A stretch of DNA of 64,000 bases from Pseudalkalibacillus sp. SCS-8 (GCF_040126055.1 NZ_CP143541.1:1550001-1614000); one strand, 5' to 3'; shown: positions 46,414-55,412, numbered from the stretch's first letter. Notes: generated from the sequence alone by a model not told the origin. Made by a program: numbers and translations.

Positions 46414-48003
46414 ATGAACGAGAAGATCACGTCATACAAAAATCAAATGTTGCATTATTGGAAGGAACGTACAACTAAACAACGAGCGTTGATTCTGGGT
46501 TCGATCATTGGATTGTTCACCATCGTTACAATATTGACAATCATCATTTCAAATGACCGATTTGTTCCATTATACAGCGGATTATCCCCTGAGGAGATTG
46601 GACAAGTCAAAAGCAGCTTGGAAGCGAAAGGGATAAACTATGAGATTTCCAGCAATGGAACAATCATCAGTGTGCCTGACCATCAAGTTGATGCATTGAA
46701 GGTGGAGCTGGCAGCTGAAGGTACCCCGAAGAGTGGTGCGATCAGTTATGAATACTTCGGAGAGAACAATGGCTTCGGAATGACAGATAAGGAATTCGGC
46801 GTTTTAGAGAGAGCCGCAATGCAGACTGAGCTTCAAGAATTGATTGGTAGTATCGATGGTGTGGAAAATGCGAAGGTCATGATCAACCTTCCGAAAGAGA
46901 ATGTCTGGGTTACAGATACAGAGGGGACTGCATCAGCATCAGTCGTACTCGATTTGAAACCAGGATACGACTTGAAACAACAGCAAGTGAACTCCTTGTA
47001 TCATCTTGTTTCGAAGAGTGTCCCTTCCTTACCCATAGATAATATCGTCATTATGGACCAGTATTTTAACTATTTTGACCAAAAAAACTCAGAACAGCAA
47101 ACCACAACATTGACAGTCTATGAACAACAAAAAACAATTAAGCAAGATATCGAGCGGGAACTGCAGCGGAATCTTCAACGTATGCTGGCTACGATGATGG
47201 GTCGCGACAAGGTGATCGTCTCTGTTACGACAGATATTGATTTCACGAAAGAAAAAACACAAAAAGATCTTGTGGAACCTGTTGATCCTGACAAGATGGA
47301 AGGGATTCAACTGAGTGTCGAACGTATCAGGGAAACCTATACCGGAGGCGGAGCCCCTCCAGGAGGTGTAACAGGTTCAGGAGATGGTGACATCCCTTCC
47401 TACCAAGGAGAAGACGGAGAGTCAGGGGATTACCAAAGGATCGAAGAACGAATTAACAATGAAGTGAATCGCATACATAAGGAAATTGAAGAAGCGCCGT
47501 ATAAAATAAGGGATATCGGAATTCAAGTGATGGTCGAACCTCCTACTCCTGAAGAAGTCAATTCATTGCCGGCCGAACGGATCGATGATATTGAACAGGT
47601 ATTGAGCAGTGTCGTCCGAACGACGATATCGAAAGACGTTGCAGGTGAAATCACCGACGAAGAAATCAGTGAAAAAATATTCGTAACCGCACAACCCTTC
47701 AACGGTAAACCTGAAATGCCGGAGCCTGCCAGCTCTAGCATGCCGAACTGGGTGTATATCATAGGTGGGGCGTTAGTACTTCTGATCGTCATACTCATCA
47801 TCCTGTTAGTTAGGAAAAGGAAAGAAAAAGTGGAAGATGAACCTTATCGAAGCGGTAGCTATGTAGACTATCAAGTTGAAGAAGTGCCGGATCTACCTCA
47901 GCGATCTGAAGAATCAACTCGGAAACAGCAGCTTGAGAAATTGGCCAAGGACAAGCCGGATGAATTTGCGAAATTACTTCGATCATGGCTTTCTGATGAT
48001 TAG
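46414..48003 (+). CDS. fliF: Flagellar MS-ring protein FliF
   Basis: This 529-residue protein has two membrane helices (about 25-47 and 446-468) with large ring-building domains between them (VPLYSGLSPEEIGQVKSSLE, about 50). A glycine/proline-rich loop (about 310-340) lies in the periplasmic-equivalent part, and the cytoplasmic tail that binds FliG (LAKDKPDEFAKLLRSWL) is at the C terminus. GGGGGATAAA precedes ATG 46414. Confidence 0.96.
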   Translation: MNEKITSYKNQMLHYWKERTTKQRALILGSIIGLFTIVTILTIIISNDRFVPLYSGLSPEEIGQVKSSLEAKGINYEISSNGTIISVPDHQVDALKVELAAEGTPKSGAISYEYFGENNGFGMTDKEFGVLERAAMQTELQELIGSIDGVENAKVMINLPKENVWVTDTEGTASASVVLDLKPGYDLKQQQVNSLYHLVSKSVPSLPIDNIVIMDQYFNYFDQKNSEQQTTTLTVYEQQKTIKQDIERELQRNLQRMLATMMGRDKVIVSVTTDIDFTKEKTQKDLVEPVDPDKMEGIQLSVERIRETYTGGGAPPGGVTGSGDGDIPSYQGEDGESGDYQRIEERINNEVNRIHKEIEEAPYKIRDIGIQVMVEPPTPEEVNSLPAERIDDIEQVLSSVVRTTISKDVAGEITDEEISEKIFVTAQPFNGKPEMPEPASSSMPNWVYIIGGALVLLIVILIILLVRKRKEKVEDEPYRSGSYVDYQVEEVPDLPQRSEESTRKQQLEKLAKDKPDEFAKLLRSWLSDD

Positions 48004-48020
48004 GGAGGTGGATTTACAAC

Positions 48021-49034
48021 GTGGCTAGGGGTTTTCATAAATTATCAGGCAGAGAAAAAGCGGCGGTACTATTAATCTCGTTAGGTCCTGATGTTTCAGC
48101 ACAGGTATATAAACATTTGAGTGAAGAAGAAATCGAGCGGCTTACGCTTGAAATATCAAATGTAAGAAAGGTCGAATCTGTCGTCAAAGAAGAAATCATC
48201 GAAGAGTTCCATCAGATTGCATTGGCTCAGGAGTACATCACTCAAGGGGGAATCGGCTATGCGAAGACCGTCCTGGAAAAAGCCCTCGGGTCAAACGAGG
48301 CGTCCGCTATCATCAATCGCTTGACCTCCACCTTGCAAGTGAGACCGTTTGATTTTGCACGAAAAGCAGATGCGGGGCAGATTTTAAATTTCATACAAAA
48401 CGAACATCCACAAACGATTGCATTGATTTTATCTTATTTGGACTCCACCCAATCTGCACAGATCCTTTCGGAATTACCACAGGAAGTGCAGGCTGATGTC
48501 GCGAAACGGATCGCTTTGATGGACCGTACACCGCCGGAAGTGATTACAGAAATCGAACAGATTTTAGAACAAAAGCTCTCAACCTCGGTAACTCAGGATT
48601 TCACACAAGCTGGTGGCATTGAAGCTGTCGTCGAGGTTTTGAATGGTGTAGACAGAAGTACTGAAAGGACGATCCTGGATGCATTGGAAGTACAGGATCC
48701 AGATTTGGCAGAAGAGATCAAGAAGAGGATGTTTGTCTTTGAAGACATCGTTACATTGGATAACAGATCCATTCAACGGGTCATCCGGGAGATACCGAAC
48801 GAAGATCTACTCCTCTCGTTGAAAGCAGCAAGCGAGGAAGTTAAAGAAATCGTCTATCAAAATATGTCCAAACGGATGGTGGAAAACTTCAAGGAGGAAA
48901 TGGAATACATGGGTCCTGTCAGATTAAGAGACGTAGAGGAAGCTCAGTCACGGATCGTTTCCATTATAAGAAGACTAGAAGAAGCTGGAGAAGTTGTCAT
49001 TGCACGTGGCGGAGGAGACGATATCATTGTCTAG
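48021..49034 (+). CDS. fliG: Flagellar motor switch protein FliG
   Basis: This 337-residue switch protein forms the torque-generating C ring. It has armadillo-like repeats, the EHPQTIALILSYL segment (middle domain) and the C-terminal charged helix (IVTLDNRSIQRVIREI) that contacts MotA. The start is GTG 48021 after GGGAGGTGG. It overlaps fliH by eight bases. Confidence 0.96.
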   Translation: MARGFHKLSGREKAAVLLISLGPDVSAQVYKHLSEEEIERLTLEISNVRKVESVVKEEIIEEFHQIALAQEYITQGGIGYAKTVLEKALGSNEASAIINRLTSTLQVRPFDFARKADAGQILNFIQNEHPQTIALILSYLDSTQSAQILSELPQEVQADVAKRIALMDRTPPEVITEIEQILEQKLSTSVTQDFTQAGGIEAVVEVLNGVDRSTERTILDALEVQDPDLAEEIKKRMFVFEDIVTLDNRSIQRVIREIPNEDLLLSLKAASEEVKEIVYQNMSKRMVENFKEEMEYMGPVRLRDVEEAQSRIVSIIRRLEEAGEVVIARGGGDDIIV

Positions 49035-49827
49035 AGTAATCAAGTTCTCTCCGCACGTCGAACGAAACGATTCAAAGCCTGTTGAAATTCAACATGTTTT
49101 TCAACGTCCGCAATCAAGGAACGAAAACGTCCCAACACCAACGGTCGATCTTCAAAAAGTGCATGAAGATGCAGAACAAATCATCAAGCAGGCGAAAGAA
49201 GAAGCCGACCGTCTAATGAGCGAGGCTCAAATAAATTTCGAAATGAAAGAGCAAGCTCTCCTTGAGAAAGAAGCTTCGATAGATGAAAGAATAGAAGAAG
49301 CTCTGGCCCAAGCGCACCGTCAAGGATATGAAGAAGGTTATCAGCAAGGCAAGGACCAGAGTGAAACAGAATACAAGCAGTATCTTCATGAGGCGAGAGA
49401 CATCCTATCACAAGCACAATCTCATTATGAAGCTAAGCTTCTGGAAGCAGAGCCGGAATTGATCCGGTTAAGTGTCCGCATCGCTGAAAAAATCATTGGA
49501 CAAAAGCTTGAAGAGGAAGAAACCTGGAAAGGCTTCATCTCTGAAGCTTTGCATCAAGTGAAACAGGAAGAGGAAATCAAGATTTTCATTTCTCCACAAA
49601 ATTACGATCGAACGCTTCCTTTGACTACAAAATTATCAAAATCCCTTGATTCTGATATTGTCTTATACCCAGATGAAACTCAATCCGAACAGGGATGTCT
49701 GATTGAAACACGTTATGGACAGATTGATGCCTCCATCAACAGTCAATTGGATGAAATGGAAGCAAAATTATTAGAAATTGTGGGTGAGGTCCATGGAAAT
49801 CGCTCCAATTCTGGAAGCCATCAATAA
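49027..49827 (+). CDS. fliH: Flagellar export ATPase regulator FliH
   Basis: This protein of about 266 residues has a central coiled coil (about 50-110, with GYEEGYQQGKDQSE at about 98-111) and a C-terminal domain that binds FliI. It anchors the export ATPase to the C ring. No ATG fits; TTG 49027 (family start MSRVIKFS) lies inside the end of fliG with GGAGGAG about 11 bases upstream. It overlaps fliI by 35 bases. Confidence 0.88.
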   Translation: MSRVIKFSPHVERNDSKPVEIQHVFQRPQSRNENVPTPTVDLQKVHEDAEQIIKQAKEEADRLMSEAQINFEMKEQALLEKEASIDERIEEALAQAHRQGYEEGYQQGKDQSETEYKQYLHEARDILSQAQSHYEAKLLEAEPELIRLSVRIAEKIIGQKLEEEETWKGFISEALHQVKQEEEIKIFISPQNYDRTLPLTTKLSKSLDSDIVLYPDETQSEQGCLIETRYGQIDASINSQLDEMEAKLLEIVGEVHGNRSNSGSHQ

Positions 49828-51109
49828 AATCGATTCTTATAAACGCTATGGAAAAGTCAACCGAGTAATCGGCTTAATGATCGAGTCGAAGGGACCAAAG
49901 GCTTCAATTGGAGATGTGTGTTACATCCATACTGGTGAGGCGGTCGACAGACGAATTCCGGCAGAGGTTGTCGGATTCAGGGAAGAAAACGTACTTCTCA
50001 TGCCTTTTACCTCCATACATGAAATTGCACCAGGAAGCCTGGTGGAATCGACCGGGAAGCCTCTTCAAATCAAAGCGGGTAAAGCTCTGATCGGCAAAGT
50101 GCTTGATGGTCTAGGGAAGCCTTTGAACGGTACTGAATTACCTGGTGGACTGTCCCCACAATTGACAGAATCCAGTCCTCCAAATCCAATGGAACGGCCT
50201 CGCATCACTGATCAGATTTCCTGCGGTGTAAGAGCGATCGATAGCTTCCTCCCATTAGGAAACGGCCAAAGGGTCGGTATTTTTGCCGGCAGTGGGGTTG
50301 GAAAGAGCACGCTGTTAGGTATGATCGCCAGACAATCCAATGCGGATATCAATATCATCGCCTTGATTGGTGAACGTGGACGAGAAGTAAGAGAATTCAT
50401 TGAGCATGATTTAGGTGAAGAAGGACTTCGAAAGACAATCGTGGTTGCAGCTACATCCGATCAGCCTGCATTGCTGCGTATCAAAGGAGCATTGACAGCG
50501 ACCACTCTTGCTGAACATTTCAGAGATCAAGGGATGCGCGTCATGCTTATGATGGATTCTGTAACAAGGGTAGCTATGGCACAAAGGGAAGTCGGGTTGG
50601 CAGCTGGTGAACCACCAGCAACGAAAGGGTATACACCATCTGTTTTCGCGTTGCTGCCGAAACTTCTGGAAAGATCGGGGACAAGCGAGAAAGGAAGCAT
50701 TACCGCGTTCTATACAGTCCTCGTAGATGGTGATGACATGAATGAGCCGATTGCAGATACGGTCAGAGGAATCCTGGATGGGCATATCGTCCTGGATCGG
50801 GATTTAGCGAATAAGGGACATTTTCCTTCAATCAATGTATTGAAGAGCGTAAGCAGGGTGATGAATAACATCGTCGATAAGGATCATGTAAAGATCGTAT
50901 CGAAAGCAAGGGAATTAATCGCTTCTTACGCAGAATCTGAAGATCTTATTTCCATCGGAGCCTATAAAAAGGGAACCTCAAAAAAGGTGGACGAGGCAAT
51001 TGCATACTATCCGAGGATCATGGAGTTTCTTCAACAAGGTACAGAAGAGACGGTAACTGCCTCCCAGTCAATTGAACAACTAACCAAACTCTTTCATGAG
51101 GAGCGTTGA
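49793..51109 (+). CDS. fliI: Flagellum-specific ATPase FliI
   Basis: This 438-residue ATPase, homologous to the F1 beta subunit, energises type III export. Walker A is GIFAGSGVGKST (about 161-172); the GERGREVREF and LMMDSVTRVAMAQRE motifs follow. ATG 49793 gives the family start ending in IDSYKRYGKV and lies inside fliH. The GAGGT upstream is close (two bases), so translation is probably coupled to fliH. Confidence 0.95.
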   Translation: MEIAPILEAINKIDSYKRYGKVNRVIGLMIESKGPKASIGDVCYIHTGEAVDRRIPAEVVGFREENVLLMPFTSIHEIAPGSLVESTGKPLQIKAGKALIGKVLDGLGKPLNGTELPGGLSPQLTESSPPNPMERPRITDQISCGVRAIDSFLPLGNGQRVGIFAGSGVGKSTLLGMIARQSNADINIIALIGERGREVREFIEHDLGEEGLRKTIVVAATSDQPALLRIKGALTATTLAEHFRDQGMRVMLMMDSVTRVAMAQREVGLAAGEPPATKGYTPSVFALLPKLLERSGTSEKGSITAFYTVLVDGDDMNEPIADTVRGILDGHIVLDRDLANKGHFPSINVLKSVSRVMNNIVDKDHVKIVSKARELIASYAESEDLISIGAYKKGTSKKVDEAIAYYPRIMEFLQQGTEETVTASQSIEQLTKLFHEER

Positions 51110-51111
51110 CG

Positions 51112-51558
51112 ATGGCCTTTCAGTACAGGATGGATCAAATCATAGATTACAAGAATCATGAGAAGGATCGCACACATAAAGAATTTCTCGAAAAACAAAC
51201 TCATTTTGAAGAGATTGGCTATGAACTCTTTTCTCTTTTAAAGAAGAAAGAGGTATTGCTAGAAGAGCAAGCCAAGCGTATTCAGGATGGAGCACAAATC
51301 AATACCATACAAAGTCTTAGCCGCTATATCCATCGCTTAGAGGAACAAGAAAGAGGTTTGCAGAAGCGACTGCAACAGGCACGAAATCAGATGGATACGA
51401 CTCAAGACTTGTTATTGGAACAGACCATCGATGTGAAGAAGTACGAAAAACTGCGGAAACGACAGTTTGAAAAATATCAGCACGAGATAAAGATGGACGA
51501 AACCAAACATACAGATGAACTAGCAGTCTTAAGATATTCTTTTAATGAAAACAGGTGA
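51112..51558 (+). CDS. fliJ: Flagellar export chaperone FliJ
   Basis: This 148-residue, almost wholly coiled-coil protein (MAFQYRMDQIIDYKNHEKD at the N terminus) is a stalk-like partner of FliI in the export apparatus. ATG 51112 with GAGGAG upstream is preferred over TTG 51106. Identification rests on the N-terminal pattern, helical charge content and context. Confidence 0.9.
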   Translation: MAFQYRMDQIIDYKNHEKDRTHKEFLEKQTHFEEIGYELFSLLKKKEVLLEEQAKRIQDGAQINTIQSLSRYIHRLEEQERGLQKRLQQARNQMDTTQDLLLEQTIDVKKYEKLRKRQFEKYQHEIKMDETKHTDELAVLRYSFNENR

Positions 51559-51565
51559 GGCATCC

Positions 51566-52123
51566 TTGGAGAAGAAAACGAATAAAGCCCTATGGTTCTT
51601 ACTCGTCATCGTCATACCGCTATTGTTCGCTGCTTCCTTATCTGTCATCATCCTATCACTGATGGGTGTGAATCTGATTGAGAAAGGGAAGGGCTACGTT
51701 GCTGCTGTCCCTGTGGTAGCAAATTTAGTGGAAACTGCCGATGTGAAAGAACGGTCCAACAAGGAAATGGTTGCTGCATTGGAAAGCCAATTAGAAACGT
51801 TACAAGCCGAAGCGGATAAAGCTGAAAAAGAATTACTGCAAAAAGAGGAGATAATCAATCAACAAAAATCCGACATTGCCGGCTTAAAAAAGCAGCTGCA
51901 GCAAAAAGAGGATAAGGATGAACAACAAAAACAAGCGATGGATGATGTCGCCGAAATTTACGGAACGATGCCTCCGGGAAACGCGGCGAAAATTTTCGAA
52001 AGCATGAAGAAAGAAGAAGCTGCACTCATCATGACAAGGCTTGATGCTGATGCACAAGCAAATATTCTAGCTGAAATGGATCCTGCAGTTGCAGCAAATA
52101 TCACAAAGCTCCTCACTGAATAA
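51566..52123 (+). CDS. ylxF: YlxF, MotE-like membrane protein of the fla operon
   Basis: This protein of about 185 residues has an N-terminal membrane helix (about 8-32), a coiled coil (about 60-115) and a C-terminal MgtE-N/MotE-like domain (IYGTMPPGNAAKIFESM to the end). The TTG at 51566 has AGGTGAGG five bases upstream and is preferred over ATG 51545, which lies inside fliJ. MotE-like proteins are stator chaperones in other species; the role here is inferred. Confidence 0.85.
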   Translation: MEKKTNKALWFLLVIVIPLLFAASLSVIILSLMGVNLIEKGKGYVAAVPVVANLVETADVKERSNKEMVAALESQLETLQAEADKAEKELLQKEEIINQQKSDIAGLKKQLQQKEDKDEQQKQAMDDVAEIYGTMPPGNAAKIFESMKKEEAALIMTRLDADAQANILAEMDPAVAANITKLLTE

Positions 52124-52162
52124 ACAGATGGGAGTCCAATGGAACTGAAAGGGGGTGTGACA

Positions 52163-53407
52163 ATGACATCAATGCCATCAGTCATGATGAAAGTGGCAGC
52201 AATAGGTGGAGGAAATGCGAAGCCATTACGAAATGCTGAGCCGAAAAACGGATTGTTCAATTTAATGGTTGCTGAAAACTTATCCATACAAGTCTTAAAT
52301 ACGCCAAAAGATAACGAAAAATTGGACACTATGCTTGAGGAATTTCTAGTCTCGTTCAATCAAGAGAAAGGTACAGAGATCGGCATGGAAGAAATGCTCC
52401 ACATGCTGAAGGAAGAGTTGGAATCGATTGGCCTACCCGTAAACTATGATGACCAGCTTCCAGAAATTCCTGTAATCCATCAAGCTCTGTTGAAACAACC
52501 TACCGCGCCGATTGCCCAAGATGGAAAGAGAGATGCTGTAGAAATGAATAATACCATTCAGCAGATCGCTCAGATTCTTAAGGGTAACACTACGGGGACT
52601 CCTTTGTTGGAAAAGGTACGTGAATTCCTTACGAAAGCTGATCCAGATCGTGTTGTTCAACATATGCGTGAGCTTGTTCATAAAGTGAAAGCTTCCAACC
52701 CAGGACAATTGAATGAAAAGAGCAGCTTGGCGATGACAGCACAAGGTGCTGAGAAAAAAGCAGCATTCAAAGAATTGATGAATTCACCTCATGTTCAACA
52801 CCGGACATTGTTGGTGAAAAACGCAATCGGAAATGGTGTGCAACCGGTGGAAAAAAGTGATGAAAACCCTAAAACGATCCATGTTGAATCTACGAAAGTG
52901 CAAAAGGTTTTTCCATCCACTTCACCAAGTCTTATGAGTAAAGTGGAACAATTCGTCCTCCATGCTCCACAAGCGAATGAACCACCAACTCATTTTATAA
53001 AGGATTTGACCAGTCTTTTTAACCGGGGAAGATTGCTGACATTGCCAAACGGGAGTACTCAGATCTCCATAAAGCTTTTTCCGGAAAATCTAGGTTCCCT
53101 TGACATTCAAATCACCCAACGAAATGGGGAAATAGCAGCCAAGATCATAGCATCTACCGTGCAAGCAAAAGAACTCATCGAAACAAACCTTAATCAACTT
53201 CGTCAATCCTTGCAAGGACAGAATATAACAGTCAACCATATCGAAGTAAGCAACCAGGTGAATGACTGGTTGAATGGTGAGAGGGAAAAGCAGAACCACC
53301 ACTCCTCAAAGAATGGCCAAGGTGACCATCAGGAAAATCAGGATGATCAACAAGAGCAGACCTTCCAACAATGGATGGATGAAATGAATAAGGAGAGGGA
53401 GGGATGA
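52163..53407 (+). CDS. fliK: Flagellar hook-length control protein FliK
   Basis: This 414-residue protein has a variable helical N-terminal ruler region and a conserved C-terminal domain (about 290-375) with SIKLFPENLGSLDIQITQ, which contacts FlhB to switch export specificity. A His/Gln/Asp-rich tail (about 378-405) follows. ATG 52163 was chosen because AAAGGGGGTG precedes it. It is followed by flgD after four bases. Confidence 0.92.
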   Translation: MTSMPSVMMKVAAIGGGNAKPLRNAEPKNGLFNLMVAENLSIQVLNTPKDNEKLDTMLEEFLVSFNQEKGTEIGMEEMLHMLKEELESIGLPVNYDDQLPEIPVIHQALLKQPTAPIAQDGKRDAVEMNNTIQQIAQILKGNTTGTPLLEKVREFLTKADPDRVVQHMRELVHKVKASNPGQLNEKSSLAMTAQGAEKKAAFKELMNSPHVQHRTLLVKNAIGNGVQPVEKSDENPKTIHVESTKVQKVFPSTSPSLMSKVEQFVLHAPQANEPPTHFIKDLTSLFNRGRLLTLPNGSTQISIKLFPENLGSLDIQITQRNGEIAAKIIASTVQAKELIETNLNQLRQSLQGQNITVNHIEVSNQVNDWLNGEREKQNHHSSKNGQGDHQENQDDQQEQTFQQWMDEMNKEREG

Positions 53408-53411
53408 GCAG

Positions 53412-53834
53412 ATGGTAAATCAAATTGACCCTAGTCTATTTTTACCCGATTCACAGACCCGGAAAACCGGGGGAAGCAATCTAGGAAAAGATGATTTTTT
53501 GAAAATCTTAGTGGCGCAATTAGCCAATCAAGATCCACTCAAGCCGATGGAAGATCGTGAATTCATTTCTCAAATGGCCAACTTTTCAAGTTTGGAACAA
53601 ATGGTCAATATGAATCAAACCTTGAGCAATTGGATGACACATCAAAATAATGGTCAACTTCTTCAATATAGTGAGTTGATTGGTCGGAAGATTGATTGGG
53701 TCGATTCTGAAACTGGGGCAGATCAACAAACTGGTGTGGTGGCCAAAGTTCACTTTGAACGCGGAGAAACCGTCATCGAGTTGGAGAATGGCACGAAAGT
53801 TACGCCAGATCAAGTGGTTACGGTATCCAAATAA
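53412..53834 (+). CDS. flgD: Flagellar hook cap scaffold FlgD
   Basis: This 140-residue FlgD has the conserved N-terminal block LGKDDFLKILVAQLANQDPLKPMEDREFI (starting at about residue 25) that forms the hook cap. It lacks the large C-terminal tudor-Ig extension of enterobacterial FlgD, as usual in Bacillus. GGGAGGGATGAGCAG precedes ATG 53412. Confidence 0.94.
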   Translation: MVNQIDPSLFLPDSQTRKTGGSNLGKDDFLKILVAQLANQDPLKPMEDREFISQMANFSSLEQMVNMNQTLSNWMTHQNNGQLLQYSELIGRKIDWVDSETGADQQTGVVAKVHFERGETVIELENGTKVTPDQVVTVSK

Positions 53835-53857
53835 TGTTGGAATCGAGGTGAACAATC

Positions 53858-54229
53858 ATGCAGCAAGTCTATCAAAAACCGTTTACATCAACCCTCCCGA
53901 CCAACCGTAACATATCGCCAAATAAAACAGTACCAACAGGTGATTTCCACAACCTATTGAAACAACAGGTCAATCACTTGAAAGTTTCCAAACATGCCAA
54001 TGTAAGGTTAGAGGAAAGAAATATCCACATTGATTCCACTACATGGGAACGAATTGGAAACAAGCTGTCAGAAGCAAAACAGAAAGGTATCAAGGATTCA
54101 CTCGTCCTTGTGGGAGATGCCGCACTTGTCGTAAGCACAGTCAACAATACGGTTATCACTGCAATGGATCGTAACGAAGTCTCGGATCATATCTTTACGA
54201 ATATCAATGGCGCGATTGTCATGAATTAA
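53858..54229 (+). CDS. Flagellar operon protein of the TIGR02530 (Flg_new) type
   Basis: This 123-residue protein contains KVSKHANVRLEERNIHID (about 43-60) and ends ITAMDRNEVSDHIFTNINGA, the pattern of the TIGR02530 flagellar operon protein family found next to flgD in many Bacillota. Its function is not known. It lies between flgD and the hook gene; GGAATCGAGGTG precedes ATG 53858. Confidence 0.82.
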   Translation: MQQVYQKPFTSTLPTNRNISPNKTVPTGDFHNLLKQQVNHLKVSKHANVRLEERNIHIDSTTWERIGNKLSEAKQKGIKDSLVLVGDAALVVSTVNNTVITAMDRNEVSDHIFTNINGAIVMN

Positions 54230-54238
54230 ATGGAATTT

Positions 54239-54289
54239 GAGCTGGACCTTATGGAAGCTCACTTGAACTGCTGACTGATTGATGCAGTT
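54239..54289. other. Two small hairpins before the hook gene
   Basis: GAGCT/AGCTC (54239-54243 with 54256-54260) and AACTGC/GCAGTT (54266-54271 with 54284-54289) form successive stems; the second is followed by AACTTTTATAA. It could act as a weak terminator or mRNA-processing site between the upstream genes and flgE. Confidence 0.4.
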
Positions 54290-54319
54290 AACTTTTATAA
54301 AAAGAAAAGGGGAAATGGA

Positions 54320-55111
54320 ATGCTACGTTCAATGTACTCGGGTATAAGTGGTATGAAAAATTTTCAATCGAAACTGGATGTATTAGGTAATAACATCGCG
54401 AACGTCAATACATACGGATTCAAAAAAGGACGGACGACCTTCAAAGATCTCGTATCCCAGCAAATTTCCGGAGCCAGTGCACCGAATGGCGGAAGAGGAG
54501 GGGTGAATCCGAAGCAGGTCGGATTAGGATCACAGCTCTCCACAATCGATACGATCCACACGCAAGGGAGCCTTCAAACGACAGGTAGACCGTTGGATTT
54601 ATCCTTATCCGGAGATGGATATTTCCTTGTCACTGATGGTACGAATGAGTATTATACGCGTGCAGGCAACTTCTATCTGGATCAGGCAGGTACACTCGTC
54701 AATTCAGACGGTATGAAGGTGCTTGATTCAGACCAGGCGACAATCACAATTCCACCTGAAGCGGAAAGCTTCAGTATCGGAAGTGACGGGAGCGTCACCT
54801 ACATCCTTGATGGTGAATTGAATGAGGATCAGCAACAAATCGGGATTGCGAAGTTTGCAAATAATGGTGGATTAGAAAAGGCAGGCGGCAATCTCTATCA
54901 AGCGACAACGAACTCTGGAGCTCCTGAAATTACAACGGCAGGACTTGAAGGTGCAGGGGATATTGTAGCGGGTACACTCGAGATGTCGAATGTCGACCTT
55001 TCAGAAGAATTCACCGAAATGATCGTAGCACAACGTGGATTCCAAGCAAATACACGAATAATCACAACTTCGGATGAGATCCTCCAAGAACTCGTCAATC
55101 TAAAGAGATAA
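54320..55111 (+). CDS. flgE: Flagellar hook protein (FlgE; FlgG-like)
   Basis: This 263-residue flagellar axial protein has the N-terminal SGISGMKNFQSKLDVLGNNI (about 7-26) and C-terminal EEFTEMIVAQRGFQANTRII segments that make the D0 domain coiled coils. Bacillus annotation calls this gene flgG or flgE; it occupies the hook-gene position and is short, like the B. subtilis hook protein of about 264 residues. AAAAGGGGAAATGGA precedes ATG 54320. Confidence 0.9.
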   Translation: MLRSMYSGISGMKNFQSKLDVLGNNIANVNTYGFKKGRTTFKDLVSQQISGASAPNGGRGGVNPKQVGLGSQLSTIDTIHTQGSLQTTGRPLDLSLSGDGYFLVTDGTNEYYTRAGNFYLDQAGTLVNSDGMKVLDSDQATITIPPEAESFSIGSDGSVTYILDGELNEDQQQIGIAKFANNGGLEKAGGNLYQATTNSGAPEITTAGLEGAGDIVAGTLEMSNVDLSEEFTEMIVAQRGFQANTRIITTSDEILQELVNLKR

Positions 55112-55124
55112 AGTGAGGTGGATT

Positions 55125-55184
55125 AGAGGGTGATCCGTTCCAATGGATGGCATTTGAAATTCTAAAATTAACGGATCATTCTCT
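55125..55184 (+). promoter_or_regulatory. 15-bp hairpin between a distant Shine-Dalgarno and the swrD start
   Basis: The 5' arm AGAGGGTGATCCGTT (55125-55139) pairs along all 15 positions (two G-U) with AACGGATCATTCTCT (55170-55184), enclosing a 30-base loop. A ribosome site GTGAGGTGG ends four bases before the stem, and the ATG of swrD begins six bases after it. If the hairpin forms, the effective spacing is about ten bases. The 3' arm also mimics the 16S anti-Shine-Dalgarno tail. The loop contains a 4-codon ORF (55143-55157). Confidence 0.7.
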
Positions 55185-55190
55185 CCTATT

Positions 55191-55412
55191 ATGATTGAGC
55201 TCACCAAATTGAATGGCCAGCAATTCACGTTAAATGCAATTTATATCGAACAAGTACAAGCATTCCCTGATACGACGATCACGCTTACGAACGGCAGGAA
55301 ATTTGTTGTCCGCGACTCCGTATCAGAAGTGCGTTCATCGGTGAATGAGTTTTACAAAGAGATATCCATTTTAGGAAGTCCGATCAAAAAGGGGGATGCA
55401 GATGAAAGGTAA
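55191..55412 (+). CDS. swrD: Swarming/flagellar protein SwrD (FlbD family)
   Basis: This 73-residue FlbD-family protein begins MIELTKLNGQQFTLNAIYIE and contains TPDT-like FPDTTITLTNGRK. In B. subtilis SwrD raises flagellar motor power and is needed for swarming. The start codon fits the family exactly, but the 18 bases before it are pyrimidine-rich with no ribosome site; see the hairpin at 55125-55184. It overlaps fliL by 11 bases. Confidence 0.9.
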   Translation: MIELTKLNGQQFTLNAIYIEQVQAFPDTTITLTNGRKFVVRDSVSEVRSSVNEFYKEISILGSPIKKGDADER

